Below, piece after piece: positions 12,001-24,065 of a stretch of DNA of 64,000 nucleotides. Source of the stretch: Liolophura sinensis (taxonomy: Eukaryota > Mollusca > Polyplacophora > Chitonida > Chitonidae). The DNA is taken from assembly GCF_032854445.1 (NCBI RefSeq), contig NC_088302.1, forward strand, positions 22,393,788 through 22,457,787. Direction: 5' to 3'. Below the pieces are notes generated by a model, which worked only from the letters and a program-made list of their open reading frames with translations, was not told the DNA's origin and did not search any database. Every line of letters starts with the position of its first letter. Within the stretch, counting starts at the first letter, position 1. The translations under genes were made by a program, and so were the position numbers.

Positions 12001-15000
12001 TACCATTTGACTGTGTTATTGAACTGCCTGAGTTACCATTTGACTGTGTTGTTGAACTGCTGGAGCTACTATGTGACCGTGTTATTGAACTGCCGGTGTT
12101 ACCATTTGACTGTGTTATTGAACTGCTGGAGTTACCATTTGATTGTGTCATTGAACTGCTGGTGTTACCATTTGACTGTTTTTGAATGGCTGGTATTACC
12201 ATTTGAGTGTGTTATTGAACTGCTGGAGTTACTATGTGACTGTGTTATTGAACTGCTAGTGTTACCATTTAACTGTGTTATTGAACTGCCGGTGTTACCA
12301 TTTAACTGTGTTATTGAACTGCCTGAGTTACCATTTGACTGTGTTGTTGAACTGCTGGAGTTACCATTTGACTGTTATTGAACTGCCGGTGTTACCATTT
12401 GACTGTTTTTGAACTGCTGGTGTTACCATTTGGCTGTTATTGAACTGCTGGTGTTACCATTTGAGTGTGTTATTGAACTGCTGGAGTTACCATTTGACTG
12501 TTATTGAAATGCCGGTGTTACCATTTGACTGTGTTATTGAACTGCCTGAGTTACCATTTGGCTGTGTTGTTGAACTGCTGGAGCTACTATGTGACCGTGT
12601 TATTGAACTGCCGGTGTTGCCATTTGACTGTGTTATTGAACTGCCTGAGTTACCATTTGACTGTGTTGTTGAACTGCCTGAGTTACCATTTGACTGTGTT
12701 GTTGAACTGCTGGTGTTACCATTTGACTGTGTTATTGAACTGCCTGAGTTACCATTTGGCTGTGTTGTTGAACTGCTGGAGCTACTATGTGACCGTGTTA
12801 TTGAACTGCCGGTGTTGCCATTTGACTGTGTTATTGAACTGCCTGAGTTACCATTTGACTGTGTTGTTGAACTACCTGAGTTACCATTTGACTGTGTTGT
12901 TGAACTGCTGGAGCTACTATGTGACTGTGTTATTGAACTGCCTGAGTTACCATTTGGCTGTGTTATTGAACTGCTGGAGCTACTATGTGACCGTGTTATT
13001 GAACTGCCGGTGTTACCATTTGACTGTGTTATTGAACTGCCTGAGTTACCATTTGACTGTGTTGTTGAACTGCCTGAGTTACCATTTGACTGTGTTGTTG
13101 AACTGCTGGAGTTACCATTTGACTGTTATTGAAATGCCGGTGTTACCATTTGACTGTGTTATTGAACTGCCTGAGTTACCATTTGACTGTGTTGTTGAAC
13201 TGCTGGAGTTACTATGTGACTGTGTTATTGAACTGCCGGTGTTGCCATTTGACTGTGTTATTGAACTGCTGGTGTTACCATTTGACTGTGTTGTTGAACT
13301 GCCTGAGTTACCATTTGACTGTGTTGTTGAACTGCTGGAGCTACTGTGTGATTGTGTTATTGAACTGCTGGTGTTACCATTTGACTCTGTGGACCACTTT
13401 GATGGCTTAATTGTTAGTGTCCACCTAAATGTCATACTAAAGACTTTAAAAATGGTACTGTTTTGCTTGGCATTCTGCACTGAGATGTAAGAACAAGGAA
13501 ACATGACTGGTTGGCCCCGTGTCAGTATAATATGAATTGGTGGGGTGTCATGACTGGCCCAGCCATGCTCAATTTGAGGTTTATTGACACCATATATTTG
13601 TGTATCCTATCACTGAGTAACCATGTAACCAGTTTATCCTGCAAAGGCCCATCAGTTCAGTGTAGATGACCGGTGTATAAGTGAATCGCTACAGCGCCTG
13701 CGATGTGACTGTTGTAGTGACAACCCAGCAAAGGGAGATAACCTACTCAGCAGACACATTTGACATTGTCAGCAGGATTCAAGAATATATCTTTACCCCA
13801 CGTGACCATTGTTGTCCAGTGCAAAGCAGAATATTTTGTCTGATGCAGGATAAATTTCTATATTGTAGTGAACTGGATAAGGCACTGCTGGTTTTACTGT
13901 TTGACTGTGTTACTGTACTTCTGCACTCTTCACACCTCTGATACATTTCTCTGCTTTAGCGAGCTGGATGAGGCACTGCTGGTGTTACTGTTTGACTGTG
14001 TTACTGTATTGTGGCACTCTTTAACACCTGTGATACATTTCTCTGCTTTAGTGAACTGGATGAGGCACTGCTGGTGTCACTGTTTGACTGTGTTACTGTA
14101 TTGCGGCACTCTTTAACACCTGTGATACATTTCTCTGCTTTAGCGAGCTGGATGAGGCACTGCTGGTGTTACTGTTTGACTGTGTTACTGTATTGTGGCA
14201 CTTTTTAGCACCTGTGATACATTCCCCTGCTTTAGTGAGCTGGATGAGGCACTGCTGGTGTTACTGTTTGACTGTGTTACTGTACTGCTGCACTTTTTAA
14301 CACCTATGATACATTTCTATGCTTTAGTGAACTGGATGAGGCACTGCTGGTGTTACTGTTTGACTGTGTTACTGTACTGCTGCACTCTTTAACACCTATG
14401 ATACATTTCTCTGCTTTAGTGGACTGGATGAGGCACTGCTGGTGTTACTGTTTGACTGTGTTACTGTATTGCTGCGCTCTTTAACACCTATGATACATTT
14501 CTCTGCTTTAGTGAACTGGATGAGGCACTGCTGGTGTTACTGTTTGACTGTGTTACTGTACTCCTGCACTTTTTAACACCTGTGATACATTTCCCTGCTT
14601 TAGTGAACTGGATGAAGCACCGCTGGTGTTACTGTTTGACTGTGTTACTGTATTGCTGCACTCTTTAACACCTATGATACATTTCTCTGCTTTAGTGGAC
14701 TGGATGAGGCACTGCTGGTGTTACTGTTTGACTGTGTTACTGTATTGCGGCACTTTTTAACACCTATGATATATTTCTCTGCTTTAGTGAGCTGGATGAG
14801 GCGCTGCTGGTGTTACCGTTTGATTGCGTTATTGAGCTCCTTAAGCTCATCCAGGTATTCCTTGACAATGGCTGGGAAACAGAACTGTCCACCAAGTGTC
14901 TCTTGTTTCTACTGAGGTGAGTTTTGATTAAGTGACATACTGTATTTGACCTAAAAGTTGGCCCCCAAAAAGTGCCTTTCTAGAGTCATAAAATGTCATG

Positions 15001-16517
15001 AAATATTACTTAAAATACTTAAATCATCCTACCTTCCAGGGTCCACCAAGGGCAGATAACTGCAAACCAAGTGCTGTTACCTGTGATAGACAAGCTGAGG
15101 AAGACAGTTGTAGTCAAATCTGAAGAGTTAAAGGTCAGTTGTGCTCATTGGTTTTAAAATGTAAATAATGTCATGATGTCATGTTACAATGTTGTTTCAT
15201 TTTAATTTTTGCAATATCAAGAATCAAGAATCATGAGAACCCTTCATCTTTTGTTTGTGTTTATTTGGCACACACTGTTTCAAGGAGAATTGAGTTTAAA
15301 TATCCTGCATGTTCTTTTGGTCCTGTTACATGCACTGGTTAGCCCGGTGTCAGTATAATGTCCGGTGTCATGTCTGGTGTCTTCAACATGATATTTTGGT
15401 GGCGGCATCAACTTGGCAGCATGGACTTGCCCTGCTGCAAGAAGACAGAGTATATGTACACAACATTTAATGACTCCACTTAAAATTCTTAAGTACAACC
15501 ATAACAACCCAAGCAAGTATACATACATACATATACAGAACTGCTGTATGTTGGAACATATATTGTAGCTCATTCCTGTAAACTCCATGTACATCAGCCA
15601 TGGCTGGTCTGTTTGGCTAAAACATTGAACTAGCCACAGCTGGTGTTGATGAACCTTGACTAGTTTTGTTGCATGTTTCAGACCATCTCCTGTCAGTTAG
15701 GTAGCAGTTTTAAGTTAACAGGTCAATAGTTTGCCCAGGGCACACGCGTTTCCTCCACCCATAACGTAGGCTGCTGACAAACAAATGAAGAAGTCACGAG
15801 TACCGCATGAAACACAAGTCAAGTACTCTAATTCTTCAACCTTATAATTCTTCAATCTCTAATTCTTCAACCAAGATGGTTGTTCAATCAAGATGGTTGT
15901 TCAACCATGTTCCTTGGGAGTTGTTATTTGTTGACTGATTTGTGAAGCTCTGAAATTGGCAAACCCAACCAGTGTGGTTTGGTCTCCAAAATCAGATAAC
16001 TATGTGCCTGTACATCTATTTATTTATTTGATTGGTGTCTTACGCCGTGCTCAAGAATGTTTCACTTATACGACGGCAGCCAGTATTATGGTGAAAGGAA
16101 ACCGGCAGAGCCAAGAGGAAACCCACAACCATCCACAGGTTGCTGCCAGACCTTCCCACATACGGCCGGAACGTGCATGTACATAAATCACGCTGAAAGT
16201 TTGATTTTTCGTACGCAAAAGGGTAGAGGAATTAGTAAATACATGTATTTGTATAATAAATGTAGCACTCCTCATTGTGACGGCTTACAAATTGTAACAG
16301 AGATTTGGCTATGTTTGTTTAATATGAGATAGCATTGTTTTCATCACCGTGTTATTTGTTACAGGATCGCATTGGTTTTAATCTGGCGGGACTCCAGTTT
16401 TTAAAAAGACACATTGAAGAAGACCAGGAAGTGCAGTTCTTTACAGATGCCACAGACAGGAGGCAGGAAAAACGCAAAAAAGAAAAGAAAAGAGCAGTCC
16501 TAACTATTCATACGTGA
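3093..16517 (+). CDS. WDR3: WD repeat-containing protein 3 (Utp12/Dip2 family), 3' half, 11 exons
   Basis: WDR3 is a subunit of the nucleolar U3 snoRNP/SSU processome for 18S rRNA maturation. Exons: 3093-3160, 5051-5208, 6153-6264, 6611-6745, 7559-7609, 8113-8178, 9279-9371, 10367-10461, 14788-14916, 15040-15133, 16365-16517 (stop TGA). All have GT-AG borders and phases join without a break, giving about 383 residues, roughly the C-terminal 40% of the ~940-residue family. Visible are the last WD blades ([71 protein letters not shown]), an acidic linker, the Utp12 domain (from [15 protein letters not shown] to [15 protein letters not shown]) and a basic tail rich in KRKKEKKR. The 5' exons lie outside the window. 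Four introns carry tandem arrays, two made of splice acceptor plus exon start. Assignment is from remembered family sequence. Confidence 0.95.
3310..5050 (+). repeat. 98-bp array of WDR3 splice acceptor plus exon start, ~17 copies plus a partial
   Basis: Each 98-bp unit consists of about 77 bp matching the start of the WDR3 exon at 5051 (TTTTTCCTCTCCCTGTATGG through ATTGTGAC) followed by about 21 bp of intron end (TGACATTTTGTCTGTTTTCAG). Acceptors lie near 3382, 3480, 3577, 3676, 3774, 3870 and onwards at ~98-bp steps to 4950, then the true one at 5050. Only the last unit continues into GGATCAGCTGATCGC and a donor at 5209. Because 98 is not a multiple of 3, including one extra unit shifts the frame and gives a stop within the next unit. 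The array fills the whole intron. Confidence 0.93.
5505..5717 (+). mobile_element. tRNA-derived SINE, 5'-truncated
   Basis: Begins in the tRNA-like part (CTCACCAATGCGGTC), runs through AGCTCATGCTGGCTTCC, GGATGGTCGTGGGTT and CACCATAATGCTGGC, and ends in GTATAAGTGAAATATTCTTG, CACCAATCAAA and an (AAATA)n tail. It lies in a WDR3 intron. Confidence 0.85.
7400..7510 (+). repeat. Dispersed repeat family B, partial copy
   Basis: The segment GTGTCAGAAAGCTGTGATTG, GGTGTCATGTC and GTTCCAGTGAGGCAGC is a diverged relative of the repeats at 11528, 13470 and 15318 (core GGCCCGGTGTCAGTATAATG, GGTGGGGTGTCATG). Confidence 0.5.
8325..8900. repeat. 65-bp intronic tandem array, ~9 copies
   Basis: Unit TCTACAGATTGCCTGTTTTG, CACTCTGTATACAGACCAGT, AAATTATACATCTCTCTCCT, TTTGG. 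Each unit contains a pyrimidine run followed by CTACAG, so it also resembles a 3' splice site, but I see no match to a WDR3 exon apart from ATTGCC, which also opens the 10367 exon and may be chance. Confidence 0.9.
9090..9136 (+). mobile_element. SINE 3' tail fragment
   Basis: TGGAGTACAGCATAAAAAAC, CAGTCAATAAATAAATAAAT is the 3' end of the same SINE family, without its body. Confidence 0.45.
9623..9848 (+). mobile_element. tRNA-derived SINE, near full length, diverged
   Basis: Opens with GGGGCCTATATGGCCAAGGT, equivalent to the tRNA-like head, followed by the family's body (GATCGTGGGTTTCCC, CTCCCACCATAATG) and tail (GCGTATAAGTGAAATATTCTTG, AAAACACCAATCAG). Confidence 0.75.
10977..11125 (-). 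mobile_element. tRNA-derived SINE, minus orientation
   Basis: Starts with TTTATTTATTTG, then CAAGAATATTTCACTGATAT, GATGGCGGCCAGCATTTATG, CATCTGCGGGTTGCTG and CATATGGCCAGGG, matching the reverse complement of the family. Confidence 0.75.
11528..11722 (+). repeat. Dispersed repeat family B, copy
   Basis: Contains CATCATGACCTGTTGGCCC, GGTGTCAGTATAATGTGACT, GGGTGGGGTGTCATGCC, GGCATGATACATCAGT, TTGGCAGCGTGGACTCG and CACAAGAAGACACACACC. Related copies lie at 13470 and 15318 and, reversed, in intron 1 of fucosidase copies 2 and 3. Unclassified. Confidence 0.7.
11752..13390 (+). repeat. 33-bp minisatellite resembling a WDR3 exon, ~50 units
   Basis: The unit GAACTGCTGGTGTTACCATT, TGACTGTGTTATT encodes [11 protein letters not shown], matching codons 5-15 of the WDR3 exon at 14788 ([14 protein letters not shown]). 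Most units are 33 bp, so the WDR3 frame stays open for up to 230 codons (12440-13132). Occasional 31-bp units (GACTGTTATTG) shift the frame and end it. Variation is mostly L/P, V/E and I/V at fixed sites. It lies in the intron between the 10367 and 14788 exons, and I see no good splice signals, so I annotate it as repeat and not as exon. Confidence 0.92.
13470..13575 (+). repeat. Dispersed repeat family B, partial copy
   Basis: GGAAACATGACTGGTTGGCC, CCGTGTCAGTATAATATG and GGTGGGGTGTCATGACTGG match the other family B copies. It directly follows the 33-bp array. Confidence 0.65.
13865..14787 (+). repeat. 92-bp array of WDR3 splice acceptor plus exon start, 10 copies
   Basis: Each 92-bp unit has about 50-60 bp matching the start of the WDR3 exon at 14788 (TGAGCTGGATGAGGCACTGC, TGGTGTTACTGTTTGACTGT) and then intron end (CACCTATGATACATTTCTCT, GCTTTAG). 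Exon-start positions are near 13869, 13961, 14050, 14145, 14237, 14329, 14422, 14513, 14603 and 14696, then the true exon at 14788. Retaining one unit shifts the frame and leads to a TGA at the end of the real exon. Confidence 0.92.
15318..15492 (+). repeat. Dispersed repeat family B, copy
   Basis: TTAGCCCGGTGTCAGTATAA, GGTGTCATGTCTGGTGTC, TTGGCAGCATGGACTTGCC and CTGCAAGAAGACAGAG match the copy at 11528. It lies in the last WDR3 intron. Confidence 0.65.
15722..15822 (+). mobile_element. Degenerate SINE copy
   Basis: GTTTCCTCCACCCATAACGT, GGCTGCTGACAAACAAATG and GAGTACCGCATGAAACAC fit the 3' half of the SINE with many changes. Confidence 0.4.
16014..16174 (-). mobile_element. tRNA-derived SINE, minus orientation
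   Basis: ATTTATTTGATTGGTGTCTT, ACGCCGTGCTCAAGAATG, TTTCACTTATACGACGGCAG and CATCCACAGGTTGCTGCCAG, up to CATACGGCCGG. It is inserted in the last WDR3 intron. Confidence 0.85.
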
Positions 16518-16538
16518 TTAAAACTATGCCAATGATGA

Positions 16539-16544
16539 AATAAA
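16539..16544 (+). promoter_or_regulatory. WDR3 polyadenylation signal
   Basis: AATAAA lies 22 bases after the WDR3 stop codon, followed by a GTTGTGCGGGTTTTTT stretch that could be the downstream GU/U-rich element. This predicts a very short 3' UTR. Confidence 0.65.
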
Positions 16545-16570
16545 CTATTGTTGTGCGGGTTTTTTAAAGA

Positions 16571-16637
16571 ATTTATTTATTTATTTATTTGATTAGTGTT
16601 TTATGCCATACTCAAGAATATTTCACTTATACTCATA
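16571..16637 (-). mobile_element. SINE tail fragment, minus orientation
   Basis: (ATTT)n GATTAGTGTTTTATGCCATA and CTCAAGAATATTTCACTTAT, then the match stops. Confidence 0.65.
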
Positions 16638-18179
16638 TTACTATAAGTATTTAAATATTTAAATATTTAAATTTGACATCAGTCGGTCAGAACGTTTCCT
16701 CATTAAAGTGGTTCAAAATTTGAATTACCATTGGCCCATCTTCCACCAAGGTATTAAATCCATCTTGAACTTTAGCATGATAGCCGAGTTAGCAATTCCA
16801 CAAAGCCGTTTCTGCCTTCGGTCAAAATTCGAAATATAATGCTTAGTTTTTGGTATTGCAAGTTGAAATTTGAACACGTTTGTCTTAAAGGAAAAGACCT
16901 CTAAAACTCAAAGTAGACATCACTAAGTAGGCCACTTAAAACCATGCATAAATATATTTTTATTTATTTTTTAAGATTTTTGTGAAAAGAATTACATGCA
17001 CTCAGACATTTGACTTCTAAGGTGGGCTTTATGGAGGTCACAAGAACTTTATCCAGCTCTAGTCACCACACTGAATGTTGGAAAGATTACTGAAATAATA
17101 TTCCCAAAATTTCCTCCCTTCTGGTGAACATGAGAAAGAAAGGGTGATGTGACGTCAGAGTTCCTAGATACTGTCACTATGGCTCATAAAGCCCACCATA
17201 ATTTTCAAATATTTGAATGCCTCTCAAAAACATCTGAAAACATAAATGAAAGTATATTTTTCGCATAGTTTTCAGTTGTCTTTATTAAGAACCTTACTTC
17301 ATATTTTAGCTTTCTTATAATTTAAGATACCATTAATGAGGTGGACAAAATTTTCGTTTAAACTTTAAGATCATGTTTCAAATATTGACGTAAGTCAGAA
17401 TGACTTGGTAGAATCGTCCCAAGATGCTTAAACACACAAATCTTGTGTCTCGGGCAGTATATGCTACTAAGACCGTTAAATTCTGAATGCATGCACATGT
17501 ATTATGATGTGTCATGAAGAATTTATCCCTGTAATCTAAAAACCCATTTGTGAAAAGACAACAGCATAGGAAATGATCTTAATGTTTTATGGAATGTTTT
17601 ATTGTCATCATATAAATAGATGCATGAAATACAATTATCACAGATAGGCTTTGTGAAAAACAACGGCTGAAAGTTATTATGTTGGCTGCCCCTCCCATCC
17701 CCCCATCCCCCCTATCCCTCATACACCCAACTCCCACTAGGACTGGCCGTAACTAAAATTAATATATTTGAAAATTTACTATGTTGTTAAAACTTCTATA
17801 TAAATGTAGGAGAACTGAATGCAGTTTTGTTCACTTTAATAGTTGGATGTGCCAATAGCTCAACAAACAGTGTGTTTAAATACTCAGGAATTGACTAACA
17901 TGTTTGGTAAAGAAAAAAGTAGTTAAATTCTAAAGATTAGTGTACCAAAATTACAATAAAAAACAGAAGAAAAAAGTGAAAGTCTATGAAGGCATGTCAG
18001 GCAATTTTACACCTGGCCTAGCAGTAGGCTATAGACCATTTACGCATGGGGGTGTTCATTTAGAACACATGTTGCAAGGAAGGTAGCTGTGTGAATACAT
18101 CCATGGTAACCTCCATGATCCTGACTTTGTGTCCGAGTCTGCAGGTCAAATGAGAAAGACGCCCACACCACAAGCCTTC
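16638..18179. other. Intergenic, no gene seen
   Basis: AT-rich spacer downstream of WDR3. It contains a short C-rich tract near 17690-17735 (CCCCCCATCC-like). No coding pattern, splice-site pairs or RNA gene is visible. Confidence 0.5.
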
Positions 18180-21100
18180 ACTACAAACAACATGCACACA
18201 TAACTTCAACACAAACATTCACACCAGCATCCTAAACATACAGATTGACAACACCATCCTAAATATACACATTGACAAAACCATCCTAAACATACACATT
18301 GACAACACCATCCTAAACACACACACTGACACCAGCATCCTAAACATACACATTCACACCACCATCCTAAACATACTCATTGACAACACCATCCTAAACA
18401 TACTCATTTACACCACCATCCTAAATATACACATTGACAACAACACATTACATATACACTGACATCAAAACGCTACATACACATTGACAACACCACGCTA
18501 CATACACATTGACAACACCATGCTACATATACATTGACAACACCACACTACGTATGCATTAACACAACACAACACACAGTGATGCCACCATCCTCAATAT
18601 ACATACTCACACTACCACTCTACATACACACAACACAACCCTCAACATAAACACTCACAACACAGCACTCAACATGCGCAACACGACATTACTCAACATT
18701 AAAACACACACAACACTTGACATGCACACACTTAGCATGCACGCAACACAACACTCAGCATGCATGCACACAACACAACACTCAGCATGCATACACACAA
18801 CAGAACCCTCAACATAAACCTGCACAGCATTCAGCATAAACACACACACAACCCTTAAGATAAACACGCAACACAAAACTTAACACAACACAACACAACC
18901 CTCAACATAAACACGCACAACACTCAACATAAACACACACAAAAAAACCCGCGACATAAACACACACACAACCCTCAACATGTACACACACACCACTTAA
19001 CATGTACACACACAACACAGCACTCAACATAAACACACACAACCCTTAACATAAACACACACAACACTCAACATAAACGCGCACAGAACACTCAACATTC
19101 ACACAGAACCCTCAACATGCACACAGAACCCTCAACATGCACACACACAATACTCAACATGCACGCACACAACACAACTCTCAATAAAAACACACAACAG
19201 AAAACAGACACAACACAGCACTCAACATTACAACACAAACACAACACTCAACGTGCACACACACAACACTCGACATGTACACACTTAAAATGCACACAAC
19301 GCAACACTCAATATGCATGCACACAACACAACACTCCTCATGCATACACACAACACAACCCTCAACATAAACCTGCACAGCATTCAGCATAAACACACAC
19401 ACAACCCTTAAGATAAACACGCAACACAAAACTTAACACAACACAACCCTCAACATAAACACGCACAACACTCAGCATAAACACACACAAAAAAACCCTC
19501 GACATAAACACACACACAACCCTCAACATGTACACACACACCACTTAACATGTGCACACACAACACAGCACTCAACATAAACACACACAACCCTTAACAT
19601 AAACACACACAACACTCAACATAAACGCGCACAACCCTTAACATAAACACACACAACACTCAACATAAACGCGCACAACCCTTAACATAAACACACACAA
19701 CACTCAACATAAACGCGCACAGAACACTCAACATTCACACAGAACCCTCAACATGCACACAGAACCCTCAACATGCACACACACAATACTCAACATGCAC
19801 ACACACAATACTCAACATGCACGCACACAACACAACTCTCAATAAAAACACACAACAGAAAACAGACACAACACAGCACTCAACATTACAACACAAACAC
19901 AACACTCAACGTGCACACACACAACACTCGACATGTACACACTTAAAATGCACACAACGCAACACTCAATATGCATGCACACAACACAACACTCATCATG
20001 CACACACACAACACAACCCTCAACATAAACATTCAGCATAAACACACACACAACCCTTAAGATAAACACGCAACACAAAACTTAACACACAACATAACCC
20101 TCAAAATAAAACTTAACACACACAACACAACCTCAACATAAACACACGACACTCAACATAAACACACAGCACAACCCCCGACATAAACACACACACAACC
20201 TTCAACATGTACACATACAACACTCAACAAGTACACACACAACACAGCACTCAACATAAACACACAACCTTTAACGTAAACACACACGACCCTCAACATA
20301 TATGCACACAGAACACTCAACATGCACACACACAACATGCACACACACAACACAACCCTCGCCATAAACACTCAACATAAACACACGCAACACAAAACTT
20401 AACAGACACAACACAGCACTCAACATTAAAACACACAACCCACAACATGCACACACACACACAACACCAACATGCACACACACACAACACTCATCATGGA
20501 CACACACAACACAACACTCATCATGCACACATGACACAGCACTATACATTAAAACACACACAACCCACAACACGACCCTCGACAAACACACACAACTCTT
20601 GACATGTACACACACAACACAGCACTCAACATTAAAACACGCACAACCCTCAACATAAACACACACAACACTCAACACAAACACAACACTCAACATGGAC
20701 ACACACAACACTCAACATGGAAACAAACAAAACTCAACATGGACACGTACAACACTCACAATGGACACACAACACACCACTTCACACACACAACACAACA
20801 ATCAACATGCACACAAAATTCAACATATAAACACAACATTCAACAGGCACACACACACAACACAATACTCAAAATACACATACACAACATAACATTAACA
20901 CACACACAACCCCAGCATGCACACACAATACAACACTCAACATGCATACACAACACAGCACTCAACATGCACACACACAACATTCAACATGCACACAACA
21001 CTCAACATGCACACACACAACATTCAACACACACAATACTAAAAATACACACATCACAGCACTCTACATGTACATACACAACACTCAACATAAACACATG

Positions 21101-22215
21101 ACATTCCTTAACAAACACACAACAACCTTCAACATAAACATACAACACTCAACATGGACACACAACACAACACTCAACATGTACACACGCACAACGTTCA
21201 ACATAAACATAAACACAACATGCACACACACAACACTCTTTATAAACACACATAAAACCCTCAACATAAACACACACAACACAACCATCAACATAAACAC
21301 ACCCAAAACCCTCAACATAAGCACACACAACACAACCATCAACATAAACACACACAAAACCCTCAACATAAACACACACAACACAACCATCAACATAAAC
21401 ACACACAACACAACACTCATTATAAACACACATCACCACCCTCAACATAAACACACACAATACAGCACTCAACATAAACTCAACACAACCCTCAACATAA
21501 ACACTTACAACACAACACTCATTATAAACACACACAAAACCCTAAACATGCACACACACAATACAACATGCACACAAACGCATCACAACACTTAACATAT
21601 ACACACACAACCTGCAACATAAACCCACACAACACTCAACATAAACACACACAACACAACACTCATTATAAACACACCCTAAACAATCATCAGCATGCAC
21701 ACACACAACACAACCCTCAACATAAACACACTCAACACAACACTCATTATAAACAGACAACATAACACTCAACATAAACACACACAAAACCCTCAACATG
21801 CACACACAACATAACCCTCAACATAAACACACACGACAAAACCATCAGTATAAACACACGCAACACAACACTCAACATAAACACACACAACATAACCCTC
21901 AACATAAACACACACAACACAACCCTCCACATAAACACACACAACACAATCCTCAACATAAACACACACAACACAATCCTCAACATAAATACACACAATA
22001 CACTCAACATGCATATTCAACATGCATAAAAACAACACATCACTCGACATGTACACACACAACACAACACTCAACATGTACACACACAACATAGTACTCA
22101 ACATATTCACGCAACACTCAACATAAACACGCACAACACAACGCTGAACATAGGCCTTAACACAAACAACTACATCCTCAACATTCACATATGTAACACC
22201 ATTCTCAACTTGCAA
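18180..22215. repeat. CA-rich complex minisatellite, ~4 kb
   Basis: Degenerate units such as ACACAACACTCAACATAAAC and ACACACAC recur with A/C-only composition apart from CATGCACAC and CATGTACAC steps. Longer duplications are visible: a block near 19087-19430 recurs near 19731-20080, and an AACCCTTAAGATAAACACGC segment occurs near 18848, 19393 and 20053. Up to 217-codon frames (THNTQHKHT type on plus, CVYVEGCVVC type on minus) are low-complexity artefacts. The edges near 18180 begin with units such as CACCATCCTAAACATACAC. Confidence 0.93.
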
Positions 22216-22619
22216 CTTACACATTGACACCACTATTTATGGTGTGCAAATATACCTGTATCATTCTAGAACGTGACATTTACATGCAACAAATTGAACC
22301 TCTCGCCAAGATGGTCTTCTATAAGTCGATCTCCACAAAAAAAATGAAACCAACTATCTCACACCACAAAAGCTACTGTACAATACCACAGACCTGCCAA
22401 TCGCTAGGTACGTCCTCATCTAGCCACAAAAAAATCCACCAACCAGAGCACGTGTGTGAAACCCAAAACATCCCAATGGCTCTGTTATGTACACGAAACC
22501 CAACAGCCCCTTATAAACAGGAAATCCGAGGTAAGCAATGTCGGCAGATATCTGATAATGATTATTACCCTACCCTTCTTATATATCTAACCAAACATGG
22601 ACATACATGTGCCCAACCT
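22216..22619. other. Spacer between two minisatellites
   Basis: Unique sequence with a plus-strand open frame of 142 codons from 22224. It has no family resemblance, no usable splice pattern and runs into the next array, so I do not call it a gene. Confidence 0.4.
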
Positions 22620-24065
22620 CAAAACATAACCCACCCCGTCACATATACATAACCCAAGACACATGGACACACATGTGCCGATCCCAAAACATAACCCACC
22701 ACGCCACATATACATAACCCAAGATTAGAAACATGGACACACATGTGCCGATCCCAAAACAATAACCCACTGTGTCATATACACATAACCCAAGACACAT
22801 GAACACACATGTGCCGATCCCCAAAACATAACCCACCACGCCACATATACATAACCCAAGATTAGAAACATGGACACACATGTGCCGATCCCAAAACATA
22901 TCTCACCCTGCCATACATACATAACCCAAGACACATGAACACACATGTGCCGATCCCCAAAACATAACCCACCCCGCCATACATACATAACCCAAGATTA
23001 GAAACATGGACACACATGTGCCGATCCCAAAACATATCTCACCCTGCCATACATACATAACCCAAGACACATGAACACACATGTGCCGATCCCCAAAACA
23101 TAACCCACCCCGCCATACATACATAACCCAAGATTAGAAACATGGACACACATGTGCCGATCCCAAAACAATAACCCACTGTGTCATATACACATAACCC
23201 AAGACACATGAACACACATGTGCCGATCCCCAAAACATAACCCACCACGCCATACATACATAACCCAAGATTAGAAACATGGACACACATGTGCCGATCC
23301 CAAAACATATCTCACCCTGCCATACATACATAACCCAAGACACATGAACACACATGTGCCGATCCCCAAAACATAACCCACCCCGCCATACATACATAAC
23401 CCAAGATTAGAAACATGGACACACATGTGCCGATCCCAAAACAATAACCCACTGTGTCATATACACATAACCCAAGACACATGAACACACATGTGCCGAT
23501 CCCCAAAACATAACCCACCACGCCACATATACATAACCCAAGATTAGAAACATGGACACACGTGCCGATCCCAAAACAATAACCCACCCCGCCATACATA
23601 CATAACCCAAGACACATGGACACACATGTGCCGATCCCCAAAACATAACCCACCACGCCACATATACATAACCCAAGATTAGAAACATGGACACACATGT
23701 GCCGATCCCAAAACATATCTCACCCTGCCATACATACATAACCCAAGACACATGGACACACGTGTGCCGATCCCCAAAACATAATCCACCCCGCCATACA
23801 TACATAACCCAAGACTAGAAACATGGACACACATGTGCCGATCCCAAAACAATAACCCACCCCGCCATACATACATAACCCAAGATTAGAAACATGGGTA
23901 CACATGTGCCCATTCCCAAAACATAACTCACCACGTCCCATATACATAACCCAAGACACATGGACACACGTGCCCCTCACCAAAACATAACCCACTCCGT
24001 CACATATACATAACCGAAGACATGGACACACATGTACCGATCCCCAAAACATAACCCACACCGTC
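22620..24065. repeat. Minisatellite of ~64/68-bp units with dimeric order, ~22 units
   Basis: Units share GACACACATGTGCCGATCCC, AAAACATAACCCACCC and CATACATAACCCAAGA. Two forms alternate: one with GACACATGAACACAC and one with GATTAGAAACATGGACAC, giving a higher-order dimer of about 132 bp. Every unit has the palindrome CACATGTG. The last units (from about 23890) are diverged. Minus-strand frames of up to 134 codons are periodic artefacts. Confidence 0.93.

Noticed and set aside
12504-13490. 328-codon plus-strand open frame ([19 protein letters not shown] type)
   Set aside because: It is a shifted reading of the 33-bp array; the periodicity being a multiple of three keeps it open. The frame matching WDR3 is a different one.
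20942-21595. 217-codon frame rich in Thr/His/Asn, and the Cys/Val-rich minus-strand frames across 18655-22233
   Set aside because: Low-complexity translation of a CA-rich minisatellite; no start context, splice sites or conservation.
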